In this document: piece after piece, positions 35,941-45,132 of the stretch | Numbering within the stretch: the stretch's first letter is position 1 | How the letters are laid out: every line of letters starts with the position of its first letter | Assembly: GCA_012842935.1 (NCBI GenBank) | Contig: DUSC01000121.1 | Location: forward strand, 1-51,770 | Length of the DNA stretch: 51,770 nucleotides | Direction of reading: 5' to 3' | From: Hyphomicrobiales bacterium | GTDB lineage: Bacteria > Pseudomonadota > Alphaproteobacteria > Rhizobiales > Rhizobiaceae | Notes under the pieces: model-generated | The model's input: only the letters and a program-made list of their open reading frames with translations | What the model was told of the DNA's origin: nothing | Database searches by the model: none | Made by a program: the position numbers and the translations under genes

Positions 35941-37086
35941 ATGGCGGATGAACAGATCCATATCAGCCGGCTGTCCCTCTCCGACTTCCGCAACTATGCA
36001 TCGCTGACCCTTGCGCTCAAGCCGGGACTTGTCGTCTTCACCGGCGACAACGGCGCCGGCAAGACCAATCTGCTCGAGGCGATCTCCTTCCTGACGCCCG
36101 GGCGGGGCTTGCGCCGCGCCGCCTACGAGGAGGTCGCCCGCGAGGGGGCGGCGGACGGATTTGCCGTGCATGCGCGGCTGGAAGGCCCGTTCGGCACCTG
36201 CGAGATCGGCACAGGAACAGGACGCGGTGCCGGCGTGGAAAGCGGCCGCCGCATCCGCATCAACGGCGCAAACGCCCGTGGCGCGGAAGAACTGCTCGAC
36301 TGGCTCCGCGTCACCTGGCTGACGCCGTCGATGGATACGCTGTTCACCGGCCCGGCCGGAGACCGGCGCCGCTTCCTCGACCGGCTGGTGCTCGCGACCG
36401 ATCCCGGCCAGGGACAGCGTATGCTCGACTACGAGAAGGCGATGCGCGGCCGCAACCGCCTGCTCGTCGAAGGCGGCCGCGACGCCGGCTGGTTCGACGC
36501 GATCGAGGCACAGATGGCCGAGACCGGTACGGCGATCGCGGCAGCGCGGGTGGAGATGGTGCGGCTTCTCGCCGCCATGGTGGGGCGGCTCCCCGACACC
36601 GGCCCTTTCCCGCGGGCCGATCTCGCCGTCGCCGGCACTGTCGAGGACCTGCTCTCGCAGAAATCGGCGCTCGATGCGGAGGAGGATTTCCGCGCCTTGC
36701 TCGCCGAGAACCGCTGGAAGGACCGGGCCGCCGGACGCACGCTGGAAGGCCCGCACCGCTCCGACCTCCTGGTGCGGCACCGGCAGAAGGCGATGGCCGC
36801 CGAACTGTGCTCGACGGGCGAGCAGAAGGCGCTGCTGATCGGCATCATGCTGTCGCATGCGCGGCTGTGCGGCGAGGTCTCCGGCGCCGCGCCGATCCTG
36901 CTCCTCGACGAGGTCGCCGCCCACCTCGACGCCAGCCGGCGCGGAGCGCTATTCGAGATCCTCGAGGGACTCGGCAGCCAGGCCTTCATGACGGGCACCG
37001 ACCCCGTGCTTTTCGACAGCATCGCCGGTCGGGCCCAGATGCTGCATGTCGCCGGCGGCGCGGTGAGCGCTTCGGACGACGGCTGA
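35941..37086 (+). CDS. recF: DNA replication and repair protein RecF
   Basis: A 381-residue SMC-like ATPase that helps load RecA at gapped DNA. Walker A is GDNGAGKTN; SDFRNY precedes it as in all RecF proteins. LTPSMDTLFTGPAGDRRRFLDR, the signature STGEQKALLIGI and Walker B PILLLDEVAAHLD are intact. It follows dnaN by 50 bp. The MoeB-like gene starts 31 bp after it and may share the transcript. Confidence 0.96.
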   Translation: MADEQIHISRLSLSDFRNYASLTLALKPGLVVFTGDNGAGKTNLLEAISFLTPGRGLRRAAYEEVAREGAADGFAVHARLEGPFGTCEIGTGTGRGAGVESGRRIRINGANARGAEELLDWLRVTWLTPSMDTLFTGPAGDRRRFLDRLVLATDPGQGQRMLDYEKAMRGRNRLLVEGGRDAGWFDAIEAQMAETGTAIAAARVEMVRLLAAMVGRLPDTGPFPRADLAVAGTVEDLLSQKSALDAEEDFRALLAENRWKDRAAGRTLEGPHRSDLLVRHRQKAMAAELCSTGEQKALLIGIMLSHARLCGEVSGAAPILLLDEVAAHLDASRRGALFEILEGLGSQAFMTGTDPVLFDSIAGRAQMLHVAGGAVSASDDG

Positions 37087-37117
37087 CAACAGGCGGCGTA
37101 GCGCCTATCTTCGCAGC

Positions 37118-37894
37118 ATGGCAGCCCGGACCCCGCCCATCACCCAGCCGCTCTCCGACGACGAAATCGAGCGTTACGCGCGCCATATTGTGCTGCCCGA
37201 GATCGGCGGTCCGGGACAGCAGCGTTTGAAGCGCGCCCGCGTTCTGGTGATCGGCGCCGGCGGGCTCGGTGCGCCCGTGCTCGCCTACCTCGCCGCGGCC
37301 GGCGTCGGCACGATCGGTATCGTCGATGACGACACGGTGTCGCTGTCCAACCTGCAGCGACAGGTGATCCACGATACCAGCACCGTCGGCACCGCGAAGA
37401 CCGAGAGCGCCGCCGCTGCGCTGAAGCGCCTCAACCCCAACGTGGCCGTCGAACTTCACGGGGTACGGCTGACCGCGGAGAACGCCACCGCCCTTGTCAC
37501 GGCCTACGACCTGACCGTCGACGGTTCCGACAATTTCGAGACGCGATATCTCGTCGCCGACGCCTGCGAGGCCGCAGGGCGGCCGCTGGTGCACGCCGCG
37601 GTCGGGCGCTTCGACGGTTCGATCACCGTGCTCATGCCCCACGAGAAGGATGCCGGTGGCCGACCCTTCCCCTCCTACCGCGATCTCTTTCCCGAACCGC
37701 CGCCGCCCGGCCTTGTGCCGTCCTGCGCCGAGGCCGGGGTGCTCGGCGCGCTGACCGGCGTGATCGGCACGCTGCAGGCCATGGAGACGATCAAGCTGAT
37801 CGCCGGCATCGGCGAGCCGCTTGTCGGCCGGCTGCTGCTCTACGACGCACTCGGGGCCAGGTTCGACACGGTGAGGTATCGCCGCCGTGACTGA
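37118..37894 (+). CDS. moeB: HesA/MoeB/ThiF-family adenylyltransferase
   Basis: A 258-residue E1-like enzyme. The nucleotide-binding loop is GAGGLGAPVLAYLAAAGVGT, followed by VDDDTVSLSNLQRQVIH with the catalytic Arg. The Asp of TVDGSDNFETRYLVADAC and the Cys of PSCAEAGVLG are present. It activates the C-terminus of a ubiquitin-like sulfur carrier, such as MoaD for molybdopterin. The paired CxxC zinc ligands of E. coli MoeB are not seen, so the partner (MoaD or ThiS) is uncertain. It overlaps the GNAT gene by 8 bp. Confidence 0.88.
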   Translation: MAARTPPITQPLSDDEIERYARHIVLPEIGGPGQQRLKRARVLVIGAGGLGAPVLAYLAAAGVGTIGIVDDDTVSLSNLQRQVIHDTSTVGTAKTESAAAALKRLNPNVAVELHGVRLTAENATALVTAYDLTVDGSDNFETRYLVADACEAAGRPLVHAAVGRFDGSITVLMPHEKDAGGRPFPSYRDLFPEPPPPGLVPSCAEAGVLGALTGVIGTLQAMETIKLIAGIGEPLVGRLLLYDALGARFDTVRYRRRD

Positions 37895-38384
37895 TACGAC
37901 GACGCAGAACGCCGTCACCGTCCTTCAGCCGGAATCCGATTTCAACCGCAGGGACGAGTTGCTCGACCTCGTCCGGCGGTCCTGTCCGGCCACGAATCGC
38001 GTCGTCGGCCCGCCGTCCTCGGTGCACGGGCTGACGCCGGCATCCCTCGCTAAAAGAGCCCGACGGGAGTCGCTCCTTCCGGCCTTCGTCGGCAGCACGC
38101 TCGCTGGCCGCGCGTTCCTCGCCGACAGGGGCGATCACCTTCCTGTCGGCAAGCTCGCCGTCGAGCCGGGAATGCAGGTCAAGGGCGTCGCACGGACGCT
38201 GACGGACGCCGCCGAGCGACACGCCCGCGGGTCCGGCCGCACGGCGCCGGAGTTGCAGGCACGCATCGAGCTGACCGCCGATCGGGCGGCCTTCGCCCGG
38301 CTCGGACTTTGCGGGACCGGCGGCACCGCGACTGAAGGCTCCGACCGGCCGCCCTCGGTGACGAGGATGAAGGAACTCGCCTGA
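37887..38384 (+). CDS. GNAT-family N-acetyltransferase
   Basis: A 165-residue protein. The central part AFVGSTLAGRAFLADRGD then LPVGKLAVEPGMQVKGVART is a GNAT beta4-alpha3 region; the acetyl-CoA loop reads Q-V-K-G-V-A, fitting Q/R-x-x-G-x-G/A. The C-terminal ELTADRAAFARLGLCGTGGT matches the NxxxxxxYxxxGF-type end of the fold. It is somewhat divergent from rhizobial relatives I recall, so activity is likely but not certain. It overlaps both neighbours (8 bp with moeB, 1 bp with the AcnX large subunit), which marks a tight operon. Confidence 0.78.
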   Translation: MTDTTTQNAVTVLQPESDFNRRDELLDLVRRSCPATNRVVGPPSSVHGLTPASLAKRARRESLLPAFVGSTLAGRAFLADRGDHLPVGKLAVEPGMQVKGVARTLTDAAERHARGSGRTAPELQARIELTADRAAFARLGLCGTGGTATEGSDRPPSVTRMKELA

Positions 38385-39640
38385 TGGTAGCATTGTCCGA
38401 CGAAGAGGCAGCGATCGCCGGAGGCCGCGACGGGGCCGGCGCGGCGATGGCGATGCGAATCGTCGCCGACAGCGCCCGCTTGCTCGGGGCGCCGCGGCTG
38501 ATCCCGATCGCCTCGGCGCATATCGACGGCGCCCTCTACCACGGCGATTCCGGCACGCTGTTCGCCGAGCGGCTGGTCGAGGGCGGCGCGCGGGTCGCAG
38601 TGCGCGCCACGCTGAATGTCGGCGCGCTCGACCTGACCGGCTGCTCGCGCGACCGCCTGCCTCCGCATGAGCGCGGCATGGCGCGGCGCATGATGGACGC
38701 CTACCGGGCGCTCGGCTGCGAACCGAGCTGGACCTGCGCGCCCTACCAGGCCGGGCACCGGCCCGCGCTCGGCAGCGACGTCGCCTGGGGCGAATCCAAC
38801 GCCGTGGTGTTCTGCAACTCAGTGCTCGGCGCGCGAACCAACCGCTACGGCGATTTCCTCGACATCGCCTGCGCCATCGTCGGGCGCGCGCCGGATTACG
38901 GGCTGCACCGTCCGGAGAACCGCGCGGCGACGACCGTCTTCGACGTCGGCACGCTGCCGCGTTCGTTTCTCGCTTCGGAGATAGCCTGGCCGATCCTCGG
39001 CAGCCTGTTCGGCAGGAGTGTCGGCACCGACATCGGCGTCGTCGCCGGCGTCGAACAGCATCCCGGCGAGGACGCGCTGAAGGCGTTCGGCGCTGCGGCG
39101 GCCTCGTCGGGCGCCGTCGGCCTCTTCCACATCGCCGGTGTCACGCCGGAAGCGCCTGATGTCGCCACAGCGCTCGCCGGATGCCAGCCTGCCGCAACCA
39201 TCGTCGTGACACCGGAGATGGTCGCGGACGCACGGTCGCGGCTCTCCACTGCGCACAGGCCGCAGCGGATCGACGCGGTGGCGATCGGCAGCCCGCACCT
39301 GTCGCTGGCCGAGTTCGAGAAGCTCGCGCGGCTGATCCGCGGCCGCCGTCTCGCCGTGCCGATCCACGCCTGCACCGGCCGGCACGTTCTCGCCGGGCTC
39401 GACCGGCTGGGCCTGAGGGCGCCGCTCGGCGAAGCCGGCGTGAACATCGTCGCCGACACCTGCGTCGTCGTAACGCCGATCCTGCCCGAGCTGGCCGGCG
39501 GCGTGCTGATGACCAATTCGGGCAAGTTCGCCCACTACGCGCCCGGCAACACCGGTTACGACGTGCTCTACGCCTCGCTCGCCGAATGCGTCGAGAGCGC
39601 GGTCGCCGGCCGGCCGGTTCTGGCGGAGCCGGCGGCATGA
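38384..39640 (+). CDS. Aconitase X (AcnX) large subunit
   Basis: A 418-residue protein of the aconitase X catalytic family (DUF521). Recognisable segments are IPIASAHIDGALYHGDSGTL, WTCAPYQAGHRPALGSDVAW, VVFCNSVLGARTNRYGD and the C-terminal NIVADTCVVVTPILPELAGG with MTNSGKFAHYAPGNTGYDV. These include the cysteines likely to hold the metal site. Bacterial AcnX proteins studied so far include cis-3-hydroxy-L-proline dehydratases, and archaeal ones act in a mevalonate pathway. The substrate here is unproven. It overlaps the small subunit gene by 4 bp (ATGA). Confidence 0.88.
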   Translation: MVALSDEEAAIAGGRDGAGAAMAMRIVADSARLLGAPRLIPIASAHIDGALYHGDSGTLFAERLVEGGARVAVRATLNVGALDLTGCSRDRLPPHERGMARRMMDAYRALGCEPSWTCAPYQAGHRPALGSDVAWGESNAVVFCNSVLGARTNRYGDFLDIACAIVGRAPDYGLHRPENRAATTVFDVGTLPRSFLASEIAWPILGSLFGRSVGTDIGVVAGVEQHPGEDALKAFGAAAASSGAVGLFHIAGVTPEAPDVATALAGCQPAATIVVTPEMVADARSRLSTAHRPQRIDAVAIGSPHLSLAEFEKLARLIRGRRLAVPIHACTGRHVLAGLDRLGLRAPLGEAGVNIVADTCVVVTPILPELAGGVLMTNSGKFAHYAPGNTGYDVLYASLAECVESAVAGRPVLAEPAA

Positions 39641-40050
39641 GAGAGATCGCCTGCGAGATCCTCGTGGACGGACCCGCCGCCTCCGGTCCGGCGCTTGTAC
39701 TGACGGCGCCGATCAGCTTCTGGGGCGGCGTCGCCCCGAAGACCGGCCGGATCGTCGACGTGCGCCATCCGCAGCACGGCGCAAACATCGCCGGCAGGAT
39801 ATTGTTCCTCCCCGGCACGATCGGTTCTTCGTCGGCGTCCGCCGTGCTGCTGGAACTGGTCCATGCCGGCCGCGCGCCGGCCGCGATCGTGCTCCACGAA
39901 CCGGACGCCATCCTGCTGCTCGGGTTGATCGTCGCCCGCGAGATGGGCTGGGAGACGCCGCCGGCGCTGCGTCTGGACAGGACCATGCACGGGCGATTTG
40001 CCGGCCGTCCGGTGACGGTCGGCGCCGACGGTTCGATCGTGGAAGCCTGA
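39637..40050 (+). CDS. Aconitase X swivel-domain small subunit
   Basis: A 137-residue swivel-domain protein (DUF126). After a short strand (EILVDGPAASGPALVLTAPI) come SFWGGVAPKTGRIVDVRHPQ and the phosphate-loop-like GRILFLPGTIGSSSASAVLL, containing the Ser expected in the active site. It completes AcnX with the large subunit encoded just upstream, joined by an ATGA overlap. Two separate subunits rather than a fusion is one of the known bacterial layouts. It converges with the 2-hydroxyacid dehydrogenase gene, leaving 2 bp. Confidence 0.9.
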   Translation: MREIACEILVDGPAASGPALVLTAPISFWGGVAPKTGRIVDVRHPQHGANIAGRILFLPGTIGSSSASAVLLELVHAGRAPAAIVLHEPDAILLLGLIVAREMGWETPPALRLDRTMHGRFAGRPVTVGADGSIVEA

Positions 40051-40052
40051 GA

Positions 40053-41054
40053 TCACACGCGGTTCGGCAGGACGCGATCCGGCGGCCGATGGCCGTCGAA
40101 GAAGGTGCGGATGTTGATGATCACCTTCTCGCCCATGTCGATGCGGCCTTCGATCGTGGCCGAACCCATGTGTGGAAGGATCACCACCTTGCCCTTGGCC
40201 GCGAGCTTGACCAGCTTCGGATTGACCGCGGGCTCGTGTTCGAAGACGTCGAGCGCGGCACCCGCCAGCTTTCCGTCCTGCAGCATCTGCACCAGCGCGT
40301 TCTCGTCGATGATGTCGCCGCGCGCCGTGTTGACCACGTAGGCAGACGGCTGCAGCAAGGCCAGGCGCCGCGCCGAGAGGAGATGGAAGGTCGCCGGCGT
40401 CGAAGGGCAGTTGACGGAAATGATGTCCATCCGGGCGAGCATCTGGTCGAGGCTCTCCCAGTATGTCGCCTCCAGCTCGTCCTCGATCTGCGGCGCGACC
40501 TTGTGGCGGTTGTGGTAGTGGATCGACAGGCCGAAGGCCTTGGCGCGGCGGGCAACCGCAGTGCCGATGCGGCCCATGCCGACGATGCCGAGGCGCTTTC
40601 CCCAGATGCGCCTGCCAAGCATCCAGGTAGGCGACCAGCCCGCCCACTTGCCGTCACCCCTCAGCACGTTGGCGCCCTCGACGAGGCGCCGCGGCACGGC
40701 GAGCATCAGCGCCATGGTCATGTCGGCGGTGTCCTCGTTGAGGACGTTGGGCGTGTTGGTGACGGTAATGCCCTGCCGCATGGCCGCGGCCACGTCGATA
40801 TTGTCGACGCCGTTGCCGAAATTGGCGATCAGCTTCAGGTTCGGACCGGCCTGGGCGATCAGCGCCTGGTCGATGCGGTCGGTCACGGTCGGCACGATCA
40901 CGTCGGCTTCCTTGACCGCGGCGACAAGCTGCGGCTGCGTGAGCGGCCGGTCGTCGACGTTCAGCCGCGCATCGAAGAGCTCGCGCATGCGGGTCTCGAC
41001 CTGGTCGGGCAGCTTTCGCGTTATGACGACAAGGGGCTTTTTCCTGCCGACCAT
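40053..41054 (-). CDS. D-2-hydroxyacid dehydrogenase (glyoxylate/D-glycerate dehydrogenase type)
   Basis: A 333-residue NAD(P)H-linked dehydrogenase. ANFGNGVDNIDVAAAMRQGI, the Rossmann turn GIVGMGRIGTAVARRAKAFG, the Arg region VVNTARGDIIDENALVQML, the Glu in VFEHEPAVNPKL and the His in ILPHMGSATIE form the full set of catalytic signatures. It belongs to the GyaR/glyoxylate reductase branch. It is not in an operon with neighbouring genes. The exact physiological substrate is uncertain. It is distinct from the GhrA encoded at 11859-12809. Confidence 0.9.
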   Translation of the reverse strand: MVGRKKPLVVITRKLPDQVETRMRELFDARLNVDDRPLTQPQLVAAVKEADVIVPTVTDRIDQALIAQAGPNLKLIANFGNGVDNIDVAAAMRQGITVTNTPNVLNEDTADMTMALMLAVPRRLVEGANVLRGDGKWAGWSPTWMLGRRIWGKRLGIVGMGRIGTAVARRAKAFGLSIHYHNRHKVAPQIEDELEATYWESLDQMLARMDIISVNCPSTPATFHLLSARRLALLQPSAYVVNTARGDIIDENALVQMLQDGKLAGAALDVFEHEPAVNPKLVKLAAKGKVVILPHMGSATIEGRIDMGEKVIINIRTFFDGHRPPDRVLPNRV

Positions 41055-41222
41055 TATGTCCTCTTACCGGGATCCCGTTGAGACCTCTTTAACCAAGACG
41101 GGCGAGACTTGGAACCGGCTCGGCCTCTCCGCCTGTGTACCAAGCGCCACGGGCGAAGACAAAGAAAAAGGGGCGTGGCGACCGGGTCCGCCCGACCCTG
41201 CAAAGCAGACATAGGAACGAAC

Positions 41223-41783
41223 GTGCCAGTCTCGATGCCGCTCCGATCGATCGTTGCAGCAGCCCTGTGCGCCCTCGTCACGGCCTTCCCCGTCACTCCT
41301 CCGGCCGCGGCGCAGAGCGCGGCGGCGCAGAACATCAACCGCGGACCGAGCGGGCTGCCGCTGCCGCGCTTCGTCAGCCTCAAGTCCGGCCGGGTCAACT
41401 CCCGCATCGGGCCCGGCCTGAACTACGCCGTCGACTGGATGTACCTGAAGCCCGGCCTGCCGGTGGAGATCATCCAGGAATACGACAACTGGCGACGGGT
41501 GCGCGATTCCGACGGCGCCGAGGGCTGGATCAACCAGTCGCTCCTGTCGGGAAAGCGAACCGGAATCGTCGCGCCCTGGCAGCGCGGCAAGGACGTGACG
41601 GTGGAACTCAGATCCGACCCGGACGAAGCGGCGGCGCTCGTCGCCCGTGTCGAACCGGGCGCGGTCGGGACCATCCGCAGTTGCAACGGAACCTGGTGCG
41701 AGATGAATTTCGAGGGAACCCGCGGCTGGATCACTCAGGCGCTCGTCTGGGGCGCCTATCCGGGCGAGTACATCCAGGACTGA
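41223..41783 (+). CDS. Exported SH3-domain protein
   Basis: A 186-residue protein with a Sec signal (residues about 1-32, ending PPAAAQ). Two bacterial SH3-like repeats follow. The first is PRFVSLKSGRVNSRIGPGLN to GAEGWINQSLLS; the second is DVTVELRSDPDEAAALVARV to GTRGWITQALVW. It is likely a periplasmic cell-wall binding protein. GTG at 41223 is chosen because AGGA lies 6 nt upstream; the ATG at 41235 would have no site at normal spacing. It converges with irr, with a 9-bp gap. Confidence 0.87.
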   Translation: MPVSMPLRSIVAAALCALVTAFPVTPPAAAQSAAAQNINRGPSGLPLPRFVSLKSGRVNSRIGPGLNYAVDWMYLKPGLPVEIIQEYDNWRRVRDSDGAEGWINQSLLSGKRTGIVAPWQRGKDVTVELRSDPDEAAALVARVEPGAVGTIRSCNGTWCEMNFEGTRGWITQALVWGAYPGEYIQD

Positions 41784-41792
41784 CCGGACGGT

Positions 41793-42224
41793 TCAGGCGT
41801 CGCGGCGCGGGCGCAGCCGGACGACAATGTCGACATTCGCTATTTCCATGCCTTCCGGCGGCTGCGGAAGGTTGACGACGCGCACGGGGGTATCCGGAAT
41901 GTCGTATATCTTGTTCTCGCCCTCGATGTAGAAGTGATGGTGGTCCGAGGTGTTGGTGTCGAAATAGGTCTTCGCACCCTCGACGGCGAGAATGCGCAGC
42001 ATGCCCGCCTCGGTGAACTGGTGCAATGTGTTGTAGACGGTCGCCAGGGACACCGGCACGCCCGCCGACTGCGCCTCTTCATGCAGTTCCTCGGCCGAAA
42101 GGTGCCGGTTGCCCTTGGCGAACAGCAGCGAAGCCAGTGCCAACCGCTGGCGCGTCGGACGCAAACCGGCGTCGCGCACGCGCTTGTCGATCGACTGTTC
42201 GTCCTTCGCCTTGAGCGGATCCAT
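41793..42224 (-). CDS. irr: Iron response regulator Irr (Fur family)
   Basis: A 143-residue Fur-family regulator. The winged helix is LRPTRQRLALASLLFAKGNR to SLATVYNTLHQFTEAGML. The dimer domain has the His-rich SDHHHFYIEGENKIYDIP (His95-97) that binds heme in Irr. The N-terminal heme regulatory motif known from Bradyrhizobium is absent, so this is the Rhizobium-like form. Irr represses or activates iron-stress genes in iron-limited cells. A TTCTAAA half-site at 42232-42238 just before the start could be part of an ICE-type box; it is not a full palindrome. Confidence 0.93.
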   Translation of the reverse strand: MDPLKAKDEQSIDKRVRDAGLRPTRQRLALASLLFAKGNRHLSAEELHEEAQSAGVPVSLATVYNTLHQFTEAGMLRILAVEGAKTYFDTNTSDHHHFYIEGENKIYDIPDTPVRVVNLPQPPEGMEIANVDIVVRLRPRRDA

Positions 42225-42457
42225 GGGCCCGTTCTAAATTCGACCCGGCCACGGCACGAAAACCCGTGGCCGCGAGGGTCATCCCAACCGTGCGCCGACA
42301 TATATTCTTTCGCGCCCCCCCGATCAAGCGCGCCACGTTGACCGCCACGAGCGGGCGGGATAAGCGCTGTCGGCGGTTTCCGGTCCAAGCGGGACTGTGT
42401 TAGGAAAACGTGACATAGACGGCGCGCCCGACGCAGCCGTCGAAGGGGAACGAAACG

Positions 42458-42973
42458 ATGCCCGAGAAGAAGTCGAGCTATACCTTCGAGGAACTGCTCG
42501 CCTGCGGCCGCGGTGAACTGTTCGGGCCGGGCAACGCCCAGCTTCCGGCGCCGCCGATGCTCATGTTCGACCGCATCACGGACATCCAGGAAGAGGGCGG
42601 CGAATTCGGCAAGGGATATGTCCGCGCCGAACTCGACGTCCGGCCCGACCTCTGGTTCTTTCCCTGCCACTTCATCGGCGATCCGGTGATGCCGGGATGC
42701 CTCGGGCTCGACGCGCTCTGGCAGATGAGCGGCTTCTTCCTCGGCTGGCTCGGCGAGCCCGGCAAGGGCCGCGCGATTTCCACCGGCGAGGTCAAGTTCA
42801 CCGGCATGGTGACGCCGGCAACGAAGAAGGTGGTCTACGGCGTCGATTTCAAGCGCGTGATGCGCGGCCGGCTCGTGCTGTCGATCGGCGACGGCTGGCT
42901 GCAGGCCGACGGCGAGACGATCTACAGGGCCACGGACCTCAGGGTCGGCCTGTTCAAGCAGGCGGCGGCCTGA
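42458..42973 (+). CDS. fabA: 3-hydroxydecanoyl-ACP dehydratase/isomerase
   Basis: A 171-residue hotdog-fold enzyme that dehydrates 3-hydroxydecanoyl-ACP and isomerises the product to cis-3-decenoyl-ACP, the branch point of unsaturated fatty acid synthesis. The catalytic His and Asp lie in [32 protein letters not shown] and [11 protein letters not shown] match FabA. It is first in a fabA-fabB-fabI operon. The 233-bp spacer to the divergent irr gene holds a possible TTGACC / ATAAGC pair (42339 and following) of low quality. Confidence 0.97.
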   Translation: MPEKKSSYTFEELLACGRGELFGPGNAQLPAPPMLMFDRITDIQEEGGEFGKGYVRAELDVRPDLWFFPCHFIGDPVMPGCLGLDALWQMSGFFLGWLGEPGKGRAISTGEVKFTGMVTPATKKVVYGVDFKRVMRGRLVLSIGDGWLQADGETIYRATDLRVGLFKQAAA

Positions 42974-43005
42974 CGGCGCCGGAACCGCAGACCACGGAGA
43001 GCCAG

Positions 43006-44226
43006 ATGAGACGCGTTGTAGTCACCGGCCTCGGTATCGTTTCGTCGATCGGAAACGATGCCGCGGAAGTCGAAGCGTCGCTTCGCGACGCGCGCTCGGG
43101 AATCACGCATTCCGACGACTTCGAGAAGCACGGCTTCCGCTGCCAGGTGTGGGGTGCGCCGACGCTCGATGCCTCCACGCTCGTCGACCGTCGCGCCATG
43201 CGCTTCCTCAGCAAGGGCGGCGCGTGGAACCACGTCGCCATGCTCCAGGCGATCGCGTCTGCCGGCCTCGCCGAGGGCGAGTTCACCAACGACCGCACCG
43301 GCATCATCATGGGTTCGGGCGGTCCTTCGACGAGGACGATCGTCGAGGCGGCCGAGATCACCCTGAAGAACAACAGCCCGAAGCGCATCGGCCCGTTCGC
43401 GGTGCCGAAGGCGATGTCGTCGACGGCGTCGGCGACGCTCGCCACCTGGTTCAGGATCCACGGCGTCAACTACTCGATCTCGTCGGCCTGCTCGACCTCG
43501 GCGCACTGCATCGGCAACGCCTACGAACTGATCCAGTGGGGCAAGCAGGACATGATCTTCGCCGGCGGCCACGAGGATCTCGACTGGACGATGTCGAACC
43601 TCTTCGACGCCATGGGCGCCATGTCGAGCAAGTTCAACGACCGCCCCGCGGTCGCCAGCAGGGCCTACGACGTCGATCGCGACGGCTTCGTCATCGCCGG
43701 CGGCGCGGGCGTCCTCGTCCTCGAGGAGCTGGAGCACGCCAGGGCGCGCGGCGCCAGGATCCTCGCCGAGATCGTCGGCTACGGCGCGACGTCGGATGGC
43801 TACGACATGGTCGCGCCGTCGGGCGAAGGCGCGATCCGCTGCATGCGCCAGGCCTTGTCGACGGTTTCCGGGCCGATCGACTACATCAACACCCACGGCA
43901 CCTCGACGCCTGTCGGCGACAGCAAGGAGATGGCGGCGATCCGCGAGGTTTTCGGCGACAGGATCCCGCACATCAGTTCCACCAAGTCGCTGACGGGCCA
44001 CTCGCTCGGCGCGGCCGGCGTGCAGGAATCGATCTACTCGATCCTGATGATGAACGCCGGTTTCATCGGCGAGAGCGCCCACATCGAGAACCTCGATCCA
44101 GAGTTCGACGGCATGCCTATCGTGCGCAAACGCATCGACAACGCCAGGATCGAGCGCGCGCTGTCGAATTCCTTCGGCTTCGGCGGCACGAACGCGACGC
44201 TGGTCTTCCAGCGCTACGACGCCTGA
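43006..44226 (+). CDS. fabB: 3-oxoacyl-ACP synthase I
   Basis: A 406-residue condensing enzyme. The catalytic Cys is in [20 protein letters not shown], the two His in [11 protein letters not shown] and [12 protein letters not shown], and the Lys in the latter motif. It elongates cis-3-decenoyl-ACP, completing the anaerobic unsaturated route with FabA. The start at 43006 ([16 protein letters not shown]) lies 32 bp after fabA, with GGAGAG upstream. The gene shows full family length and no frame break. Confidence 0.97.
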   Translation: MRRVVVTGLGIVSSIGNDAAEVEASLRDARSGITHSDDFEKHGFRCQVWGAPTLDASTLVDRRAMRFLSKGGAWNHVAMLQAIASAGLAEGEFTNDRTGIIMGSGGPSTRTIVEAAEITLKNNSPKRIGPFAVPKAMSSTASATLATWFRIHGVNYSISSACSTSAHCIGNAYELIQWGKQDMIFAGGHEDLDWTMSNLFDAMGAMSSKFNDRPAVASRAYDVDRDGFVIAGGAGVLVLEELEHARARGARILAEIVGYGATSDGYDMVAPSGEGAIRCMRQALSTVSGPIDYINTHGTSTPVGDSKEMAAIREVFGDRIPHISSTKSLTGHSLGAAGVQESIYSILMMNAGFIGESAHIENLDPEFDGMPIVRKRIDNARIERALSNSFGFGGTNATLVFQRYDA

Positions 44227-44238
44227 GGTCTCCCCGAC

Positions 44239-45051
44239 ATGAACGGTTTGATGAACGGCAAGCGCGGCCTCGTCATGGGTGTCGCCAACGACCATTCGAT
44301 CGCCTGGGGCATCGCGCGACGCCTCGCCGAACACGGGGCAGCGATGGCCTTCACCTACCAGGGAGAAGCGTTCGGGCGCCGCGTCCGGCCGCTGGCGGAG
44401 AAGGTCGGCGCGTCGCTCGTGCTGCCGTGCGACGTCGAGGACAGCGCCTCGGTGGACACCGTGTTCCGGACGCTCGGATCCGAATGGGGCTCGCTCGACT
44501 TCGTCGTGCACGCCATCGGCTTCTCCGACAAGAACGAGCTGAAGGGCCTCTACGCGGACACGAGCAAGGAGAACTTCGTCCGCACGATGGTCATTTCCTG
44601 CTATTCGTTCACCGAAGTCGCCCGGAAGGCGGCGGCACTGATGCCGGCCGGGGGGACGATGCTCACCCTGACCTACGCCGGTTCGGTGCGGGTCATGCCG
44701 AACTACAACGTCATGGGCGTGGCGAAGGCCGGCCTCGAGGCGAGCGTGCGCTATCTCGCCAACGACTACGGTCCGCGCGGAATCCGCGTCAACGCGCTCT
44801 CGGCCGGGCCGGTGCGCACGCTCGCCGGCGCCGGCATCTCGGACGCGCGCTACATGTTCTCGTATCAGCAGCGCAATTCGCCCCTCAGGCGCACCGTCAC
44901 CATCGACGAGGTCGGGGGATCGGCGCTCTATCTGCTTTCCGAACTTTCGTCCGGCGTGACCGGCGAAGTCCACTATGTCGATTCCGGCTATCACATCGTG
45001 TCGATGCCGACGCTCGACGAACTGAAGAAGTCGTCCGACCAGGCAGATTGA
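44239..45051 (+). CDS. fabI: Enoyl-ACP reductase (NADH)
   Basis: A 270-residue short-chain dehydrogenase-type reductase that completes each elongation cycle. MGVANDHSIAWGIARRLAEHGA is the FabI nucleotide-binding start, and the catalytic Tyr and Lys are spaced Y-x6-K in NYNVMGVAKAGLEASVRYLA. LTYAGSVRVMPNYN and VNALSAGPVRTLAGAGI are typical FabI. It follows fabB by 12 bp. It is the family targeted by triclosan. Start 44239 is preferred; an ATG at 44251 is a possible alternative. Confidence 0.96.
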   Translation: MNGLMNGKRGLVMGVANDHSIAWGIARRLAEHGAAMAFTYQGEAFGRRVRPLAEKVGASLVLPCDVEDSASVDTVFRTLGSEWGSLDFVVHAIGFSDKNELKGLYADTSKENFVRTMVISCYSFTEVARKAAALMPAGGTMLTLTYAGSVRVMPNYNVMGVAKAGLEASVRYLANDYGPRGIRVNALSAGPVRTLAGAGISDARYMFSYQQRNSPLRRTVTIDEVGGSALYLLSELSSGVTGEVHYVDSGYHIVSMPTLDELKKSSDQAD

Positions 45052-45132
45052 CGATTCGGTAAAATCCGATCGTTCCCGGGAAACCGAATTTAAGGACCGG
45101 TCGGTTAGGGAATGGCGATACGGGGGAACCTC

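Noticed and set aside
42232-42238. ICE-type (Irr) operator before irr
   Set aside because: Only a TTCTAAA half-site is present, with no matching TTTAGAA arm at proper spacing, so I did not call an operator.
42922-44994. A 690-codon open frame on the minus strand opposite fabB and fabI
   Set aside because: It mirrors two certain genes and encodes a biased His/Asp/Arg/Val-rich sequence without motifs; a codon-bias shadow.
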